A stretch of 64,000 nt of DNA, taken from positions 84,501 through 148,500 of the forward strand of contig NZ_CP014616.1 of the NCBI RefSeq assembly GCF_001590685.1, given 5' to 3'. This document shows positions 44,771-54,356 of the stretch, one piece after another. How positions within the stretch are numbered: position 1 is the first letter of the stretch; every line of letters starts with the position of its first letter. The position numbers and the translations under genes are program-made. The DNA comes from Sporosarcina psychrophila (lineage in GTDB: Bacteria > Bacillota > Bacilli > Bacillales_A > Planococcaceae). The notes beneath the pieces were generated by a model that worked only from the letters and a program-made list of their open reading frames with translations, was not told the origin of the DNA and searched no databases.

Positions 44771-45073
44771 TTGAAATTATCACCGGTCGAACAGGAAAAA
44801 TTGCTGTTGCATGTTGCAGGAGAACTGGCAATTAAGCGTAAGGAACGCGGAGTTAAGTTGAATTATCCGGAAGCTATCGCACTAATTTGTCACTACATTA
44901 TGGAAGGCGCGCGTGACGGAAAGACTGTTGCACAACTGATGAGCGAAGGGAAACAAGTGCTTACGGTTGAGGATGTAATGGAAGGCGTCGGCGATATGAT
45001 TAGTGATGTGCAGATTGAATGTACATTCCCAGACGGAACAAAACTCGTGACGGTCCACCGTCCAATTCAATAA
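44771..45073 (+). CDS. ureA: urease gamma subunit
   Basis: The 100-aa subunit matches UreA along its whole length ([41 protein letters not shown]). It is a structural part of the Ni-dependent urease trimer. TTG start with AGAGGTG upstream. First gene of ureABC(E)FGD. Confidence 0.96.
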   Translation: MKLSPVEQEKLLLHVAGELAIKRKERGVKLNYPEAIALICHYIMEGARDGKTVAQLMSEGKQVLTVEDVMEGVGDMISDVQIECTFPDGTKLVTVHRPIQ

Positions 45074-45088
45074 TAGGAGGCTTTAACA

Positions 45089-45457
45089 ATGATTCCAGGA
45101 GAAATTAGAACAGCTGAAGGCTTGATTGAAATAAATGCCGGACGCCCCGTGAAAGCGGTACGCGTTGCAAACACTGGCGATCGTCCGATACAAGTCGGAT
45201 CTCATTTCCATTTCATTGAGGTTAATAAATTTCTTGAATTTGACCGTGAACAGGCGGTAGGAATGCATTTGAATATCCCATCTGGTACTGCTGTACGTTT
45301 TGAACCCGGCGAAGAGAAGGAAGTTGAATTAGTTGAGTTCGGTGGAAAACGCCACGTATTCGGACTGAATAATCTGACGGAAGGTTCGACGCATAATAAG
45401 CACGAGATTTTAGATAAAGCAGCAGAAGCAGGATTTAAAGGAGCCGAGGATAAATGA
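45089..45457 (+). CDS. ureB: urease beta subunit
   Basis: The 122-aa protein has the UreB core [36 protein letters not shown] and [20 protein letters not shown]. It starts 15 bp after ureA with AGGAGG, and its stop overlaps the ureC start by 4 bp. Confidence 0.96.
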   Translation: MIPGEIRTAEGLIEINAGRPVKAVRVANTGDRPIQVGSHFHFIEVNKFLEFDREQAVGMHLNIPSGTAVRFEPGEEKEVELVEFGGKRHVFGLNNLTEGSTHNKHEILDKAAEAGFKGAEDK

Positions 45458-47169
45458 AAGTAACACACGAACAATATGCGAAAATGTTCGGCCCGACAGT
45501 AGGCGATAAAGTGCGTCTTGCTGATACGGATCTTTGGATTGAAATTGAAAAAGATTATACATCATACGGTGATGAAGGCGTTTTCGGTGGAGGGAAATCA
45601 CTTCGCGTATCGATGGGTCAAAATGGAAAAAATGTCCGCGCTGAAGGTGTTCTCGATACAGTCATTACCAACGTTATGATTATTGACCATACAGGTATTG
45701 TAAAAGCAGATATTGGTATTAAAGATGGCCGTATCATCGGAGTCGGAAAAGCAGGAAATCCGCTTACGATGGATGGTGTAGATCAGGATATGATTATCGG
45801 TGTAGGAACGGAAGTCTATGCAGGTGAAGGACTCATCGCAACAGCAGGTGCTGTCGACACGCATATTCATTTCATTAGTCCTCAGCAAGTCGAAACTGCA
45901 CTTAACGCTGGTACGACTACATTCATCGGTGGTGGGACAGGCCCGGCCGCAGGTTCGAAAGCGACGAGTTTGACGGCGGGCGAGTGGCATCTTCATAGAA
46001 TGTTACAAGCAGTTGAAGATTTACCAATCAACGTTGGGTTACTTGGAAAAGGGAGCGCATCTACAACGGAACCAATTATTGAACAAGTCCGTGCAGGTGC
46101 AATCGGTATGAAAATTCATGAAGACTGGGGTGCGACTCCAGATGCTCTTAATCAGAGTCTTATCGTTGCAGATGAATTCGATATCCAAGTCGCGCTTCAC
46201 TCCGATACGCTCAATGAAGCTGGATTTGTTGAAAATACGATTGAGGCAATTGACGGGCGTGTTATCCATATTTTCCATACAGAAGGAGCAGGCGGCGGAC
46301 ACGCGCCAGACCAACTGAAATTGGCTGCATACCCAAATATTTTGCCGGCATCGACGAATCCGACAAAACCATTTACGACAAATACAATCGATGAACATTT
46401 AGATATGCTTATGGTATGTCACCATTTGAAACACGATGTACCTGAAGATGTAGCATTCGCAGATTCACGTATTCGTCCTGAAACAATCGCTGCAGAAGAC
46501 ATTATGCAAGATCTAGGTATTCTTAGTATTATGTCATCCGATTCACAAGCGATGGGACGTGTAGGTGAAGTTACAATGCGTACGTTCCAAACAGCAAACA
46601 AAATGAAAATGCAACGCGGTCCACTTCCGCAAGACGAAGGAAAAGACAATGATAACTTCCGTGTAAAACGTTATATTTCAAAACTAAATATTAACCCAGC
46701 GATTGCACACGGAATCAGCCATGAAGTCGGTTCACTCGAAGAAGGGAAACTGGCGGATATTGTCCTTTGGGAGCCTGCGTTTTTCGGTGTGAAAGCAGAA
46801 GTTGTTATTAAAGGCGGAATTGCTGTTTACGCAATGACTGGTGATCCAAACGCGTCTATTCCAACTCCGCAACCGATGATGGGACGCCGTATGTTTGGTT
46901 TCCACGGTCAAGCACCACAACACGCGGCAATGACGTTCCTTCCTAAAATTGCAGTAGAAGAAGGCCTACCTGAAAAACTAGGTCTTAAGAAAATGATTGG
47001 TACTGTTAAAAACTGCCGTAATATTGGTAAAGCAGACATGAAACATAACAGTGAAACACCAGAAATTGACGTCAATCCAGAAACATATGAAGTGAAAATT
47101 GACGGCGTACTTGCTACGTGTGAACCAGTAAGCGTTCTCCCGATGGCACAACGTTATTTCCTGTTTTAA
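45454..47169 (+). CDS. ureC: urease alpha (catalytic) subunit
   Basis: The 571-aa subunit hydrolyses urea to ammonia and carbamate. It contains the nickel ligands in [13 protein letters not shown], the lysine to be carbamylated in [16 protein letters not shown], and the active-site flap [30 protein letters not shown] with Cys and His in place. Length is standard. The enzyme should be functional once loaded by UreEFGD. A 570-bp repeat-filled gap follows before ureE. Confidence 0.97.
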   Translation: MKVTHEQYAKMFGPTVGDKVRLADTDLWIEIEKDYTSYGDEGVFGGGKSLRVSMGQNGKNVRAEGVLDTVITNVMIIDHTGIVKADIGIKDGRIIGVGKAGNPLTMDGVDQDMIIGVGTEVYAGEGLIATAGAVDTHIHFISPQQVETALNAGTTTFIGGGTGPAAGSKATSLTAGEWHLHRMLQAVEDLPINVGLLGKGSASTTEPIIEQVRAGAIGMKIHEDWGATPDALNQSLIVADEFDIQVALHSDTLNEAGFVENTIEAIDGRVIHIFHTEGAGGGHAPDQLKLAAYPNILPASTNPTKPFTTNTIDEHLDMLMVCHHLKHDVPEDVAFADSRIRPETIAAEDIMQDLGILSIMSSDSQAMGRVGEVTMRTFQTANKMKMQRGPLPQDEGKDNDNFRVKRYISKLNINPAIAHGISHEVGSLEEGKLADIVLWEPAFFGVKAEVVIKGGIAVYAMTGDPNASIPTPQPMMGRRMFGFHGQAPQHAAMTFLPKIAVEEGLPEKLGLKKMIGTVKNCRNIGKADMKHNSETPEIDVNPETYEVKIDGVLATCEPVSVLPMAQRYFLF

Positions 47170-47179
47170 TTACTAACTA

Positions 47180-47706
47180 AATATGTTGAATAAAAGAATC
47201 CCGTTGAATCTGTTGTATCGCTCGATGATAAGGGAGTATTAATTCAGAGTGTGGATTGTAGATCGCTTGGCGCTTTGGGGATGCCTCTCGCCATGAGCCT
47301 GGATTAGCGCTTCGCATCCAGTCTCACGGCTTCGGCTACCCCTTTGCCGCGTCTGCGCTAGTGTGCACATTATTGAGAAAGTGTTGTAATTCGGAGTGTG
47401 GATTGTAGATCGTTTTGAGCTTTGGGGATGCCTTTGCCGCGCTTGCGCTAGAGTGTACATTATTGAGAGAGAGTTGTAATTCGGTATTAGGATGAATTCT
47501 AATTCTATCCATTGTATAGGGATTTTTATTACTCACCTTCGCACTGATAGATAATGAAATGCTCATTCTCACATAGATCATCTAGCGCAGGCGCGCCTTC
47601 GTGGTAGCTGGAGCGATAAGACTGAAAGTGGTCTTCTTTCCGGCTTATCGCGGGAGGCATCCACAAATCGTCGAAGCGGTATTAGGAAGAATTCTAAATC
47701 TATCCA
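47180..47706. repeat. composite repeat element, copy 2, within the urease operon
   Basis: Arm A (about 47181-47360) and arm B (about 47555-47706) correspond to those at 571-755 and 830-985. Long identical blocks include GTGGATTGTAGATCGCTTGG and GCGATAAGACTGAAAGTGGT. A partial tandem duplication (47343-47400 and 47432-47490, around GCGCTAG and TTGTAATTCGG) lies between the arms. The left end reads AATATGTTGAAT, but the right terminal repeat found in copy 1 is missing. The insertion separates ureABC from ureEFGD. Confidence 0.8.
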
Positions 47707-47738
47707 TAGTATAGGAATTCATCATAGGAGGATGCCAA

Positions 47739-48242
47739 ATGCTTATAACTAAAGTCATTGGTAACATTGGAACGGAAGAAGAAATTGCTGGTAAACAGAC
47801 AGAGTGGATTGAACTTGACTGGGAAGAATTGAGTAAACGCATTCTACGCAAAGAAACAGATCAAGGTACAGATGTCGCGTTGTCACTTGAACAACAAGAG
47901 CACCATGAGGACCACGAACATCATGACCACGACGATCATCATCATCATGAACACCAGCCGTTACAATATGGCGATATCTTATTCGAGGATGACTCACGTC
48001 GTATTGCCGTTCGCACAAAAATGGAGCCGGTTATCGTGATTAGCCCGAAAAACATGACGGAAATGGGTAAAACGGCTTTCGAACTTGGAAACCGCCATAC
48101 ACCGGCATTAATCGAGGAAAACGAAGTCATCGTGCGTGCAGATCATACGTTGAATAAATTGCTAGATGAAGTGGGTGTCGCATATGAAACAACTGAAAGA
48201 CGATTCAAACAACCATTCAAATACCGAGGACACTCTCACTGA
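47739..48242 (+). CDS. ureE: urease accessory nickel metallochaperone
   Basis: The 167-aa UreE has the N-terminal substrate-like domain (1-50), the C-terminal metal-binding domain (75-160, with GNRHTPALIEENEVIVR and the nickel His in NRH) and a C-terminal GHSH. Between them, residues 55-72 read HHEDHEHHDHDDHHHHEH, a His-rich insert. As I remember S. pasteurii UreE, that loop is short, so the insert is unusual in place. It should bind extra nickel. AGGAGG precedes the ATG. Confidence 0.95.
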   Translation: MLITKVIGNIGTEEEIAGKQTEWIELDWEELSKRILRKETDQGTDVALSLEQQEHHEDHEHHDHDDHHHHEHQPLQYGDILFEDDSRRIAVRTKMEPVIVISPKNMTEMGKTAFELGNRHTPALIEENEVIVRADHTLNKLLDEVGVAYETTERRFKQPFKYRGHSH

Positions 48243-48924
48243 TCTTGCCCTTTTACGATTAATTCAAATTCATGATTCCGCGTTTCCGATTGGGTCCTTT
48301 ACGCAGACGTATGGCATGGAGACGTATATTCAGGAAGATGTGATCCGGACGAAAGAGGATTTGGTCGCTTATTGTACGTCGTTTCTTTTTCAAAACCTGG
48401 TGCGTGGGGATGCGATTTTAATTCAAGAAGCGTATGCTGCGGCTCAGGAACAGGATATCGAGCGACTTCTCTATTTGGAGCAATTATGCGGGGCAATCAA
48501 ACTTGCGAAGGAATCACGTGAGGCAAGTGTGAAACTAGGAAGACAGTTTATTAAAACTGTGTCTCCACTCGGAACAGATGATTTCCTTGCGGACTGGAAA
48601 GCCCGTATTGATGCAAAAGAGATTAAAGGTCATTACGCCATTCTTTATGGTATTTACAGTGCGACGACAGGCGTCAGTGCGCATCATGCGGTCATGACGT
48701 ATTTGTTTGCATCGCTTAACGGACTCGTCCAAAATGCGGTCCGTGCTGTGCCGTTCGGTCAAACAACTGGCGTCCAAGTAACGTATGAATTGATTGGACA
48801 TGTGACGGAAGCGGCTAAATTAGTTGCTACGTTGACAGAAGCCGATATTAGTAATAACGCGTTAGGTATTGAACTTGCTTCTATGAAGCATGAGTATTTG
48901 TTCTCAAGATTATTTATTTCATGA
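48184..48924 (+). CDS. ureF: urease accessory protein UreF
   Basis: This protein of about 246 aa has the UreF signatures QIHDSAFPIGSFTQTYGMETYIQ and TGVSAHHAVMTYLFASLNGLVQNAVRAVPFGQT. It works with UreD and UreG in GTP-driven nickel insertion. It starts inside the end of ureE; ATG 48184 was chosen, with ATG 48166 also in frame. The N-terminal ~20 residues are poorly conserved. Confidence 0.95.
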   Translation: MKQLKDDSNNHSNTEDTLTDLALLRLIQIHDSAFPIGSFTQTYGMETYIQEDVIRTKEDLVAYCTSFLFQNLVRGDAILIQEAYAAAQEQDIERLLYLEQLCGAIKLAKESREASVKLGRQFIKTVSPLGTDDFLADWKARIDAKEIKGHYAILYGIYSATTGVSAHHAVMTYLFASLNGLVQNAVRAVPFGQTTGVQVTYELIGHVTEAAKLVATLTEADISNNALGIELASMKHEYLFSRLFIS

Positions 48925-48947
48925 TGGATTGAAAGGAGTTTTTATAA

Positions 48948-49577
48948 ATGAAACCAGTACGTATTGGCATAGGTGGACCAGTTGGATCAGGCAAAACATC
49001 GCTCGTCGACCAACTTACACGTGCGATGCACAAAGAATATAATGTAGCGGTCATTACGAACGATATTTACACGCGTGAAGACGCTCAATTTTTAATAAAT
49101 AGCGGTGTACTTGAAGCGGATCGCATTTTAGGTGTTGAAACGGGAGGTTGCCCACATACGGCTATCCGCGAAGATGCTTCTATGAACTTCGCAGCAATTG
49201 ATGAACTGAAAAGTCGTTTTGAAGACCTCGATATTATTTTCGTGGAAAGCGGCGGAGACAACTTGTCCGCTACATTTAGCCCAGAGCTTGTCGACGGCTA
49301 TATTTATGTTATCGACGTTGCAGAAGGTCAGGATATTCCGAGAAAAGGCGGACCTGCTTTGACGCGTTCTGATCTTTTATTGATCAATAAAACGGATCTT
49401 GCTCCATACGTTGGCGTTGATCTTGAACTAATGGATAGCGACGCAAAAAAAATGCGTAACGGACGTCCATACATTTTTACAGATGTAAGAACACAGAAAA
49501 ATGTTGACCAAGTTGTCGCTTGGATCAAGCACAATATGCTATTAGAAGGTGCGGGATCCGCTGGTTCAAATGCTTAA
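48948..49577 (+). CDS. ureG: urease accessory GTPase UreG
   Basis: The 209-aa GTPase has the P-loop [11 protein letters not shown], the metal-binding CPH in [24 protein letters not shown] and the [10 protein letters not shown] base motif. It powers nickel delivery. GGAGT precedes the ATG. It overlaps ureD by 8 bp. Confidence 0.97.
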   Translation: MKPVRIGIGGPVGSGKTSLVDQLTRAMHKEYNVAVITNDIYTREDAQFLINSGVLEADRILGVETGGCPHTAIREDASMNFAAIDELKSRFEDLDIIFVESGGDNLSATFSPELVDGYIYVIDVAEGQDIPRKGGPALTRSDLLLINKTDLAPYVGVDLELMDSDAKKMRNGRPYIFTDVRTQKNVDQVVAWIKHNMLLEGAGSAGSNA

Positions 49578-50376
49578 GCCGTCTCGCGCCATCCACCACG
49601 GAAAACTTGACTTGGAATTTGAGCCAAGAAGAGGCTACACACGGATGCCCCATGTTTTCCAACAGCCTCCATTGAAGGCGAGTCGTGAACTGTACGAAGG
49701 TAAAAACCCGACAGCGACTGTCTACATAATGGAGTCCTCTGGAGGCATGGTCGCCGGGGATCGAAATGACATTACAGTGAAGCTTGCTCCAGATAGTAGC
49801 GTAAGGTTGGTTCAGCAGTCCGCTTTAAAGATCTATCCATCGTATACCGGAGACACTTGTGTACAGACCATTAACATCGAACTCGGAGAAGGGGCATGCC
49901 TTGAATGGATGCCAGAAGTAATTATTCCGTTTGTAGATGCAAAATTTCGAGGTGACACGACACTTCGAATCGCACGCGATGCAACCATATTATGGGGTGA
50001 AATCGTTGCCCCAGGACGTGAAAAGCGTGGCGAGATATTTGATTATCAATCATTCCATACGAATTTCAAAATTTTTGTCGAGGATGAATTAATTGCTTTT
50101 GACTCTCTGCATTTCTCACCAAAAGAAACGGCACTTGGTGATATCGGTGTACTGGAAACTGCAATGTATATCGGTTCAATCTGGCTCGTATCGCCGAAAG
50201 CCGCAGATGTAGACGTCCGCGCAATACAAGAAACATTGCGGGTCGAAGAAGGTTTAAAAGCTGGTATGACAAGGCTTGAAGGAAATGCAATCCATTGCAG
50301 ATGGCTTGCAGTTGATCAGTGGACCATGCAGGAAGAGATGAAGCGTGTATACGCGTTGTTGGCAGAAATAGTTTAA
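49570..50376 (+). CDS. ureD: urease accessory protein UreD (UreH)
   Basis: The protein (about 268 aa) has the UreD pattern: [47 protein letters not shown] and GRREIFD-like GEIFDYQSF. It is the scaffold for UreF and UreG on apo-urease. The ATG chosen overlaps the ureG stop (ATGCTTAA); GTG 49549 is in frame but crowds its ribosome binding site. No nickel or urea permease follows. Confidence 0.93.
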   Translation: MLKPSRAIHHGKLDLEFEPRRGYTRMPHVFQQPPLKASRELYEGKNPTATVYIMESSGGMVAGDRNDITVKLAPDSSVRLVQQSALKIYPSYTGDTCVQTINIELGEGACLEWMPEVIIPFVDAKFRGDTTLRIARDATILWGEIVAPGREKRGEIFDYQSFHTNFKIFVEDELIAFDSLHFSPKETALGDIGVLETAMYIGSIWLVSPKAADVDVRAIQETLRVEEGLKAGMTRLEGNAIHCRWLAVDQWTMQEEMKRVYALLAEIV

Positions 50377-50406
50377 GAGGACACTCCAATGAGGGGTGTC
50401 CTCTTT
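50375..50406 (+). terminator. terminator of the urease operon
   Basis: AAGAGGACACTCC pairs with GGGGTGTCCTCTT. The T-run is short. Confidence 0.7.
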
Positions 50407-50423
50407 GGGTTTGAAGTTTTACA

Positions 50424-50816
50424 TCACTTCGATACCCTTTTTTTATTCCATTTTTTTATTAAAAAATCCATCAACCAGGTATAGAGAAACATCGAACCGA
50501 CTAGGACAACAGCAATGTAAATGTATTGCAAGAAAACTGGAATGTTATACTCCTTTATGAAATCCCCTGAATAAAGCATGATGAAAACCAGCGCTATAAG
50601 AAGTACAATCATACCTATCGCATAAATAACCATAGTACTTAGAGGCGTTGTCCGAAGTGTCTTACGGATGGAATCCCTAGATTTTAAAGCTCTTATAAGT
50701 AGATATAAAAATAAAACGAGTGATAGATAGTCATTTGCTACAAACAATAAAATAAGTCCAAGTAATATAATCGACCAGGTGATTTTTTCATAGTATTTAT
50801 CAATAAATTTCAGCAT
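50424..50816 (-). CDS. small integral membrane protein (unknown)
   Basis: The 130-aa protein has four hydrophobic segments (starting near residues 13, 50, 72 and 100) and basic ends. No conserved motif is recognisable. The ATG follows GGGGGAAG. It is convergent with the urease operon and divergent from the thioesterase. Confidence 0.65.
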   Translation of the reverse strand: MLKFIDKYYEKITWSIILLGLILLFVANDYLSLVLFLYLLIRALKSRDSIRKTLRTTPLSTMVIYAIGMIVLLIALVFIMLYSGDFIKEYNIPVFLQYIYIAVVLVGSMFLYTWLMDFLIKKWNKKRVSK

Positions 50817-50919
50817 TAATCTTCCCCCAGTATGTGTATACTATATATACGGAATGATTGATGGAAAAGTTTCCTTTTATCACAAATTGAATATGTTCTA
50901 CTACAAAGGAGTTTGTCGT

Positions 50920-51396
50920 ATGCAAGAAAAAAGACCAATGGGCCAATCACGAACAATCCAGACGAAGCTAGTATTGCCGCCAGATACCAATCATCTGCAG
51001 ACAATTTTCGGTGGAAAAGTTCTCGCGTATATAGATGAAATCGCTGATATCACGGCAATGAAACATTCAAAAACAGCGGTTGTAACTGCTTCAATCGATT
51101 CAGTCGATTTTGTATCGTCGGCGCGTGTTGGAGATGTACTTGAACTTGAGGCGATTGTCACGTCAACAGGCCGTACATCGATGGAAGTATTTGTATCGGT
51201 CCATTCAATGAACCTGCTTACAGGCGAAACAAAACTAACAACCGAATCCTTCCTAACGATGGTTGCCATGGATGAAAATAATAAGCCTACTCCTGTACCG
51301 GGTATTTATCCGGAAACAGAAGCTGAAAAGAGTCTATTTGAAACAGGCCCCGCACGCCGTGAACATCGGAAATTACGGAGTGAGATGAAACATTAA
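50920..51396 (+). CDS. acyl-CoA thioesterase (hotdog fold, YkhA-like)
   Basis: The 158-aa protein shows the hotdog thioesterase core TKLVLPPDTNHLQTIFGGKVLAYIDEIADITAMKHS and a second-strand block GDVLELEAIVTSTGRTSMEVFVSV. It releases CoA from medium- or long-chain acyl-CoA. The start ATG follows AAAGGAG; the frame extends upstream without a site. A TTAATTAA tandem (51397-51414) follows the stop. Confidence 0.87.
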   Translation: MQEKRPMGQSRTIQTKLVLPPDTNHLQTIFGGKVLAYIDEIADITAMKHSKTAVVTASIDSVDFVSSARVGDVLELEAIVTSTGRTSMEVFVSVHSMNLLTGETKLTTESFLTMVAMDENNKPTPVPGIYPETEAEKSLFETGPARREHRKLRSEMKH

Positions 51397-51422
51397 TTAA
51401 TTAATTAATTAATTTGTTATGG

Positions 51423-51450
51423 AAAAAGCCCACGCAAGTTGTGGTTTTTT
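51423..51450 (+). terminator. intrinsic terminator
   Basis: AAAAA-CCCAC pairs with GTGG-TTTTTT around GCAAGTT. It follows the thioesterase. Confidence 0.55.
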
Positions 51451-51549
51451 TACATTGTGTCGTGTATCATTTCAATGCCATTTCTACTTTTCACATAAAG
51501 TGTTTCATTGTAAAAACTAGTATAATCTAAATAATTCATGTTTTTTGTA

Positions 51550-51578
51550 TTGACAATCTATTTAGAAACCTGTATTGT
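51550..51578 (+). promoter_or_regulatory. promoter of the S-box operon
   Basis: TTGACA (51550-51555) and TATTGT (51573-51578), 17 bp apart, lie ~25 bp before the aptamer. Confidence 0.7.
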
Positions 51579-51603
51579 ACTAATCAACAACTAAATACGT
51601 AAC

Positions 51604-51720
51604 TTTCTTATCCAGAGAGGTGTAGGGACTGGCCCGATGATACCTCAGCAACAGACTTGTAAAAGTACTGTGCTAATTCCAGAAGCGTAAGTGTAATGCT
51701 TACTGCTTGGAGATGAGAAG
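51604..51720 (+). promoter_or_regulatory. SAM-I (S-box) riboswitch
   Basis: The sequence opens CTTATCCAGAGAGG, contains GTAGGGACTGGCCCGATGA and the CTCAGCAACAG block, and closes with GAGATGAGAAG. It is the second S-box in the window. The genes it precedes, a cyclase-family gene and a MetE-like gene, should be off when SAM is abundant. Confidence 0.95.
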
Positions 51721-51740
51721 AGCAAATAGCGAATTCGCCA

Positions 51741-51773
51741 AAACCTCTTCTTGAAATTTAGAAGAGGTTTTTT
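51741..51773 (+). terminator. S-box terminator
   Basis: AACCTCTTCT pairs with AGAAGAGGTT, followed by a T-run. It is the off-state hairpin of the riboswitch. Confidence 0.9.
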
Positions 51774-51856
51774 ATTTCGTCTAGGCTCCGGCCGCCCTTC
51801 GATTTTGTTCTTTCTGGAGACTAAAGTTACCTTCAAAAAATGAAGGGAGAATTATT

Positions 51857-52594
51857 GTGTCAAATGAATTAATCAATGCAATTGCTTTATTAAAAAAGAA
51901 AGAATGGGTTGATTTAACACATACTTTCGGGCCTGACTCACCCCGTTTTTCAGCATTTGATGCAGCAGAGTTTACAACATTATTTGATCACGATGATGGA
52001 TTTTTCGCACAGAGCTTTAAATTTGCGGGACAGTACGGCACACATATTGATGCACCCATTCACTTCGTTCGTGATACAAGATACTTGGATGAATTGGGTT
52101 TGAAAGAATTGGTATTACCGCTGGTGGTCATCGATAAATCGAAAGAATCTGATGCAAACCATGATTTTACATTAACTGTTGAAGACATTCTAAAGTTTGA
52201 AGCTCAGCACGGGCAAATTGAGGCAGGTACATTTGTGGCATTACGCACAGATTGGGGCAAACGCTGGCCGGATAATGAGGCATTTTGCAATAAAGATGCC
52301 GATGGGAATAACCGTATACCGGGTTGGGGCCTTGCTGCTTTGAAGTTTTTGTTTGATGAAAGAAAAGTAAAGGCTGTCGGTCATGAAACTTTCGATACGG
52401 ATTCAGCCATTGATTTTCAAAAGAACCAAGCTCTGTTAGGTGAATATTATGTTCTTGAACAAGATACCTACCAAATTGAGCTATTAACAAACCTAGATAA
52501 AGTGCCCTCAAAAGGCGCGGTCATTTTTAACATCGTTCCGAAGCCAGAAAAAGCATCGGGATTCCCAGTCCGCTCATTCGCGATCCTGCCGTAA
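51857..52594 (+). CDS. cyclase-family protein (KynB-like metal hydrolase)
   Basis: The 245-aa protein has the cyclase/kynurenine formamidase fold with WVDLTHTFGPDSPRF near the start and the metal motif GTHIDAPIHF around residue 60. In KynB the motif is HxGxHxDxPxH; here the first His position is Gln (GQYGTHIDAPIH), which could alter metal binding. It is the first gene after an S-box and shares a transcript with a MetE-like gene, so a role in methionine or sulfur metabolism is inferred rather than tryptophan degradation. Its last codons are repeated downstream. Confidence 0.82.
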   Translation: MSNELINAIALLKKKEWVDLTHTFGPDSPRFSAFDAAEFTTLFDHDDGFFAQSFKFAGQYGTHIDAPIHFVRDTRYLDELGLKELVLPLVVIDKSKESDANHDFTLTVEDILKFEAQHGQIEAGTFVALRTDWGKRWPDNEAFCNKDADGNNRIPGWGLAALKFLFDERKVKAVGHETFDTDSAIDFQKNQALLGEYYVLEQDTYQIELLTNLDKVPSKGAVIFNIVPKPEKASGFPVRSFAILP

Positions 52595-52665
52595 GAAAAG
52601 AAAAAAGGTCCGCTCATTCGCGTAATAGCCATAAGAAAAAAAGAGGATTTGCTCATTTGCACTTC
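52564..52665. repeat. 40-bp-period repeat derived from the 3' end of the cyclase gene
   Basis: GTCCGCTCATTCGCG at 52569 is repeated at about 52609, and a diverged form (GATTTGCTCATTTGC) at about 52647. Each is followed by a CCGTAAGAAAAG-like block. The first copy is coding (last residues and stop of the cyclase); the next two are intergenic. The internal spacing is again about 2 x 20 bp. Confidence 0.75.
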
Positions 52666-52716
52666 TGACCTAATAAAACCGTAATTTACTCCTAAAACAG
52701 AAAGAAGGAATATACC

Positions 52717-53829
52717 ATGACAAATCAATCGACAACACTAACGCAAGCACCATTCAGAGCGGATCACGTTGGAAGTTTACTACGACCAGATAATTTGCAT
52801 AAAGCGCGCAAAGACTTCAAAGAAGGCGTAGTTACTGCACAACAATTACGAGAGGTAGAAACACAGGAAATTAAACGGGTTGTTGATAAGCAAATTGAAG
52901 TTGGTTTGGAACTTGTAACAGACGGTGAATTTAGACGTACGTGGTGGCATTTAGACTTCTTGGAGCATTTGAACGGAATTGAAGGATATGTGCCAGAGAC
53001 TGGCTACGTATTTGATGGTATTGAAACAGAACGATATAACGTTCGAAACACAGGGAAAATATCTTTTGACCCTAATCATCCATTCATTCAAGACTTTGTT
53101 GAGTTTAATGAAATTGTAGGCGGCCGTGCTGTTGCGAAACAAACGATTCCAAGTCCGAATCAGCTCTTTAATATCGGAATTCGTGATGAAACGATTTATC
53201 CTGACATTGAAGAATTTGCAAACGATGTTATTCAAGCATACAAGGATGCTTTGAAAGCATTTTACGAAGCTGGTGTACGCTACTTGCAGTTGGATGATGT
53301 CTATATTGCGGGGCTTTCTGCACCGAATATCCCATTTAACGACGGAGCCTATTCAAGAGAACAACTAATCGACTTGGCACTACGCGTCATTAATGGCGTT
53401 TTGGAAGACAAACCTGAAGATCTTTTCGTAACAACACACCTATGTCGCGGAAATTACCAATCGACGTGGGCGTTTGAGGGAAGCTACGCACTGATTGCAC
53501 CCACACTTCTTGCAAAAGAAAAAGTGGATGGCTTCTTCCTTGAATATGATGATGAGCGTTCAGGAGACTTTAAACCGTTGGATCATGTGCCAAATGGCGG
53601 AGCGAAGGTTGTCCTTGGTGTTGTTACTTCGAAAAATGGAGAAGTGGAAGACAAGGATGCGGTCATTGCGCGTATTCAAGAAGCCACACAATACGTGCCA
53701 CTTGAACAACTATGCTTAAGTCCGCAATGCGGATTCGCTTCAACGCATCACGGCAATAAGCTAACAGAAGAGCAGCAATGGGAAAAGTTGAAATTCATTG
53801 TGGACGTGGCAAAGGAAGTTTGGGGTTAA
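52717..53829 (+). CDS. MetE-like methyltransferase (YxjG/YxjH type)
   Basis: The 370-aa protein corresponds to the C-terminal catalytic half of cobalamin-independent methionine synthase. It has RADHVGSLLRP, YLQLDDVYIA, the zinc-site block THLCRGNYQSTWAFEGSY and the second Cys in CLSPQCGFAST. Such short MetE-like enzymes methylate homocysteine with a methyl donor that is not settled. S-box control of YxjG/YxjH is known in B. subtilis. AAAGAAGG precedes the ATG. Confidence 0.87.
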   Translation: MTNQSTTLTQAPFRADHVGSLLRPDNLHKARKDFKEGVVTAQQLREVETQEIKRVVDKQIEVGLELVTDGEFRRTWWHLDFLEHLNGIEGYVPETGYVFDGIETERYNVRNTGKISFDPNHPFIQDFVEFNEIVGGRAVAKQTIPSPNQLFNIGIRDETIYPDIEEFANDVIQAYKDALKAFYEAGVRYLQLDDVYIAGLSAPNIPFNDGAYSREQLIDLALRVINGVLEDKPEDLFVTTHLCRGNYQSTWAFEGSYALIAPTLLAKEKVDGFFLEYDDERSGDFKPLDHVPNGGAKVVLGVVTSKNGEVEDKDAVIARIQEATQYVPLEQLCLSPQCGFASTHHGNKLTEEQQWEKLKFIVDVAKEVWG

Positions 53830-53835
53830 ACTGAT

Positions 53836-53875
53836 AAACCGGGACAAGGCTCATATGCTTTGTTCCGGTTTATTT
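53836..53875. terminator. bidirectional terminator
   Basis: AAACCGGGACAAGGC pairs with GCTTTGTTCCGGTTT. It lies between the MetE-like gene and a convergent lipoprotein gene. Confidence 0.8.
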
Positions 53876-53876
53876 C

Positions 53877-54356
53877 TTATTCCACTGAAAATGGCACAGC
53901 AACGGATAATTCGTGCATTGGCTCGCCTGTTGAAATAAATGTTTTCACAAGACGGTATTCACCTGGAATCAGTGTCACGCCGAGCGCGTCGACCGAAAAG
54001 GTCTGGCGTGCTTCACTGCCGGCTGACAACACGTTTCCATAGTCTTTGAAGGACGGATTTTTTAAGAATACGGCATCTGAATACGTAATAATATACCACT
54101 TGCCATCTTTATTTACTTCTATATGATAAAATTCGCCCAACTGGTAATCGGATGTGCTGTTATTTCGTACAAGCGTCTTAATGATGGGTGGCGAACCGAC
54201 GAATGAATCTTCGTCCAATACAAGTGATAAACCTTCTTCTGATGAAAACATTTCCTGGTCAGGCACGGGATCAGGCAGTGTAGAAACTGCGGGTTCTTTT
54301 CCGCAGGCGGAGAGGGGGAGTATAAGAACGATTGCAATTGACAGCAGTTTATGCAT
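53877..54356 (-). CDS. lipoprotein with a bacterial Ig-like domain
   Basis: The 159-aa product starts MHKLLSIAIVLILPLSACGK with an LSAC lipobox and then a beta-sandwich-like domain of about 110 residues (SLVLDEDSF, TLVRNNSTSDYQLGEFYHIEV, LIPGEYRLVKTF), resembling the Ig-like domains of Bacillales lipoproteins. The start follows GGAGGTG at 8-nt spacing. It is probably surface anchored with a binding role; function is unknown. Confidence 0.75.
   Translation of the reverse strand: MHKLLSIAIVLILPLSACGKEPAVSTLPDPVPDQEMFSSEEGLSLVLDEDSFVGSPPIIKTLVRNNSTSDYQLGEFYHIEVNKDGKWYIITYSDAVFLKNPSFKDYGNVLSAGSEARQTFSVDALGVTLIPGEYRLVKTFISTGEPMHELSVAVPFSVE

Noticed and set aside
47239..47581. two minus-strand frames of 73-81 codons
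   Set aside because: They lie in the repeat element between ureC and ureE and owe their repeats (QRHPQS...) to the DNA duplication.
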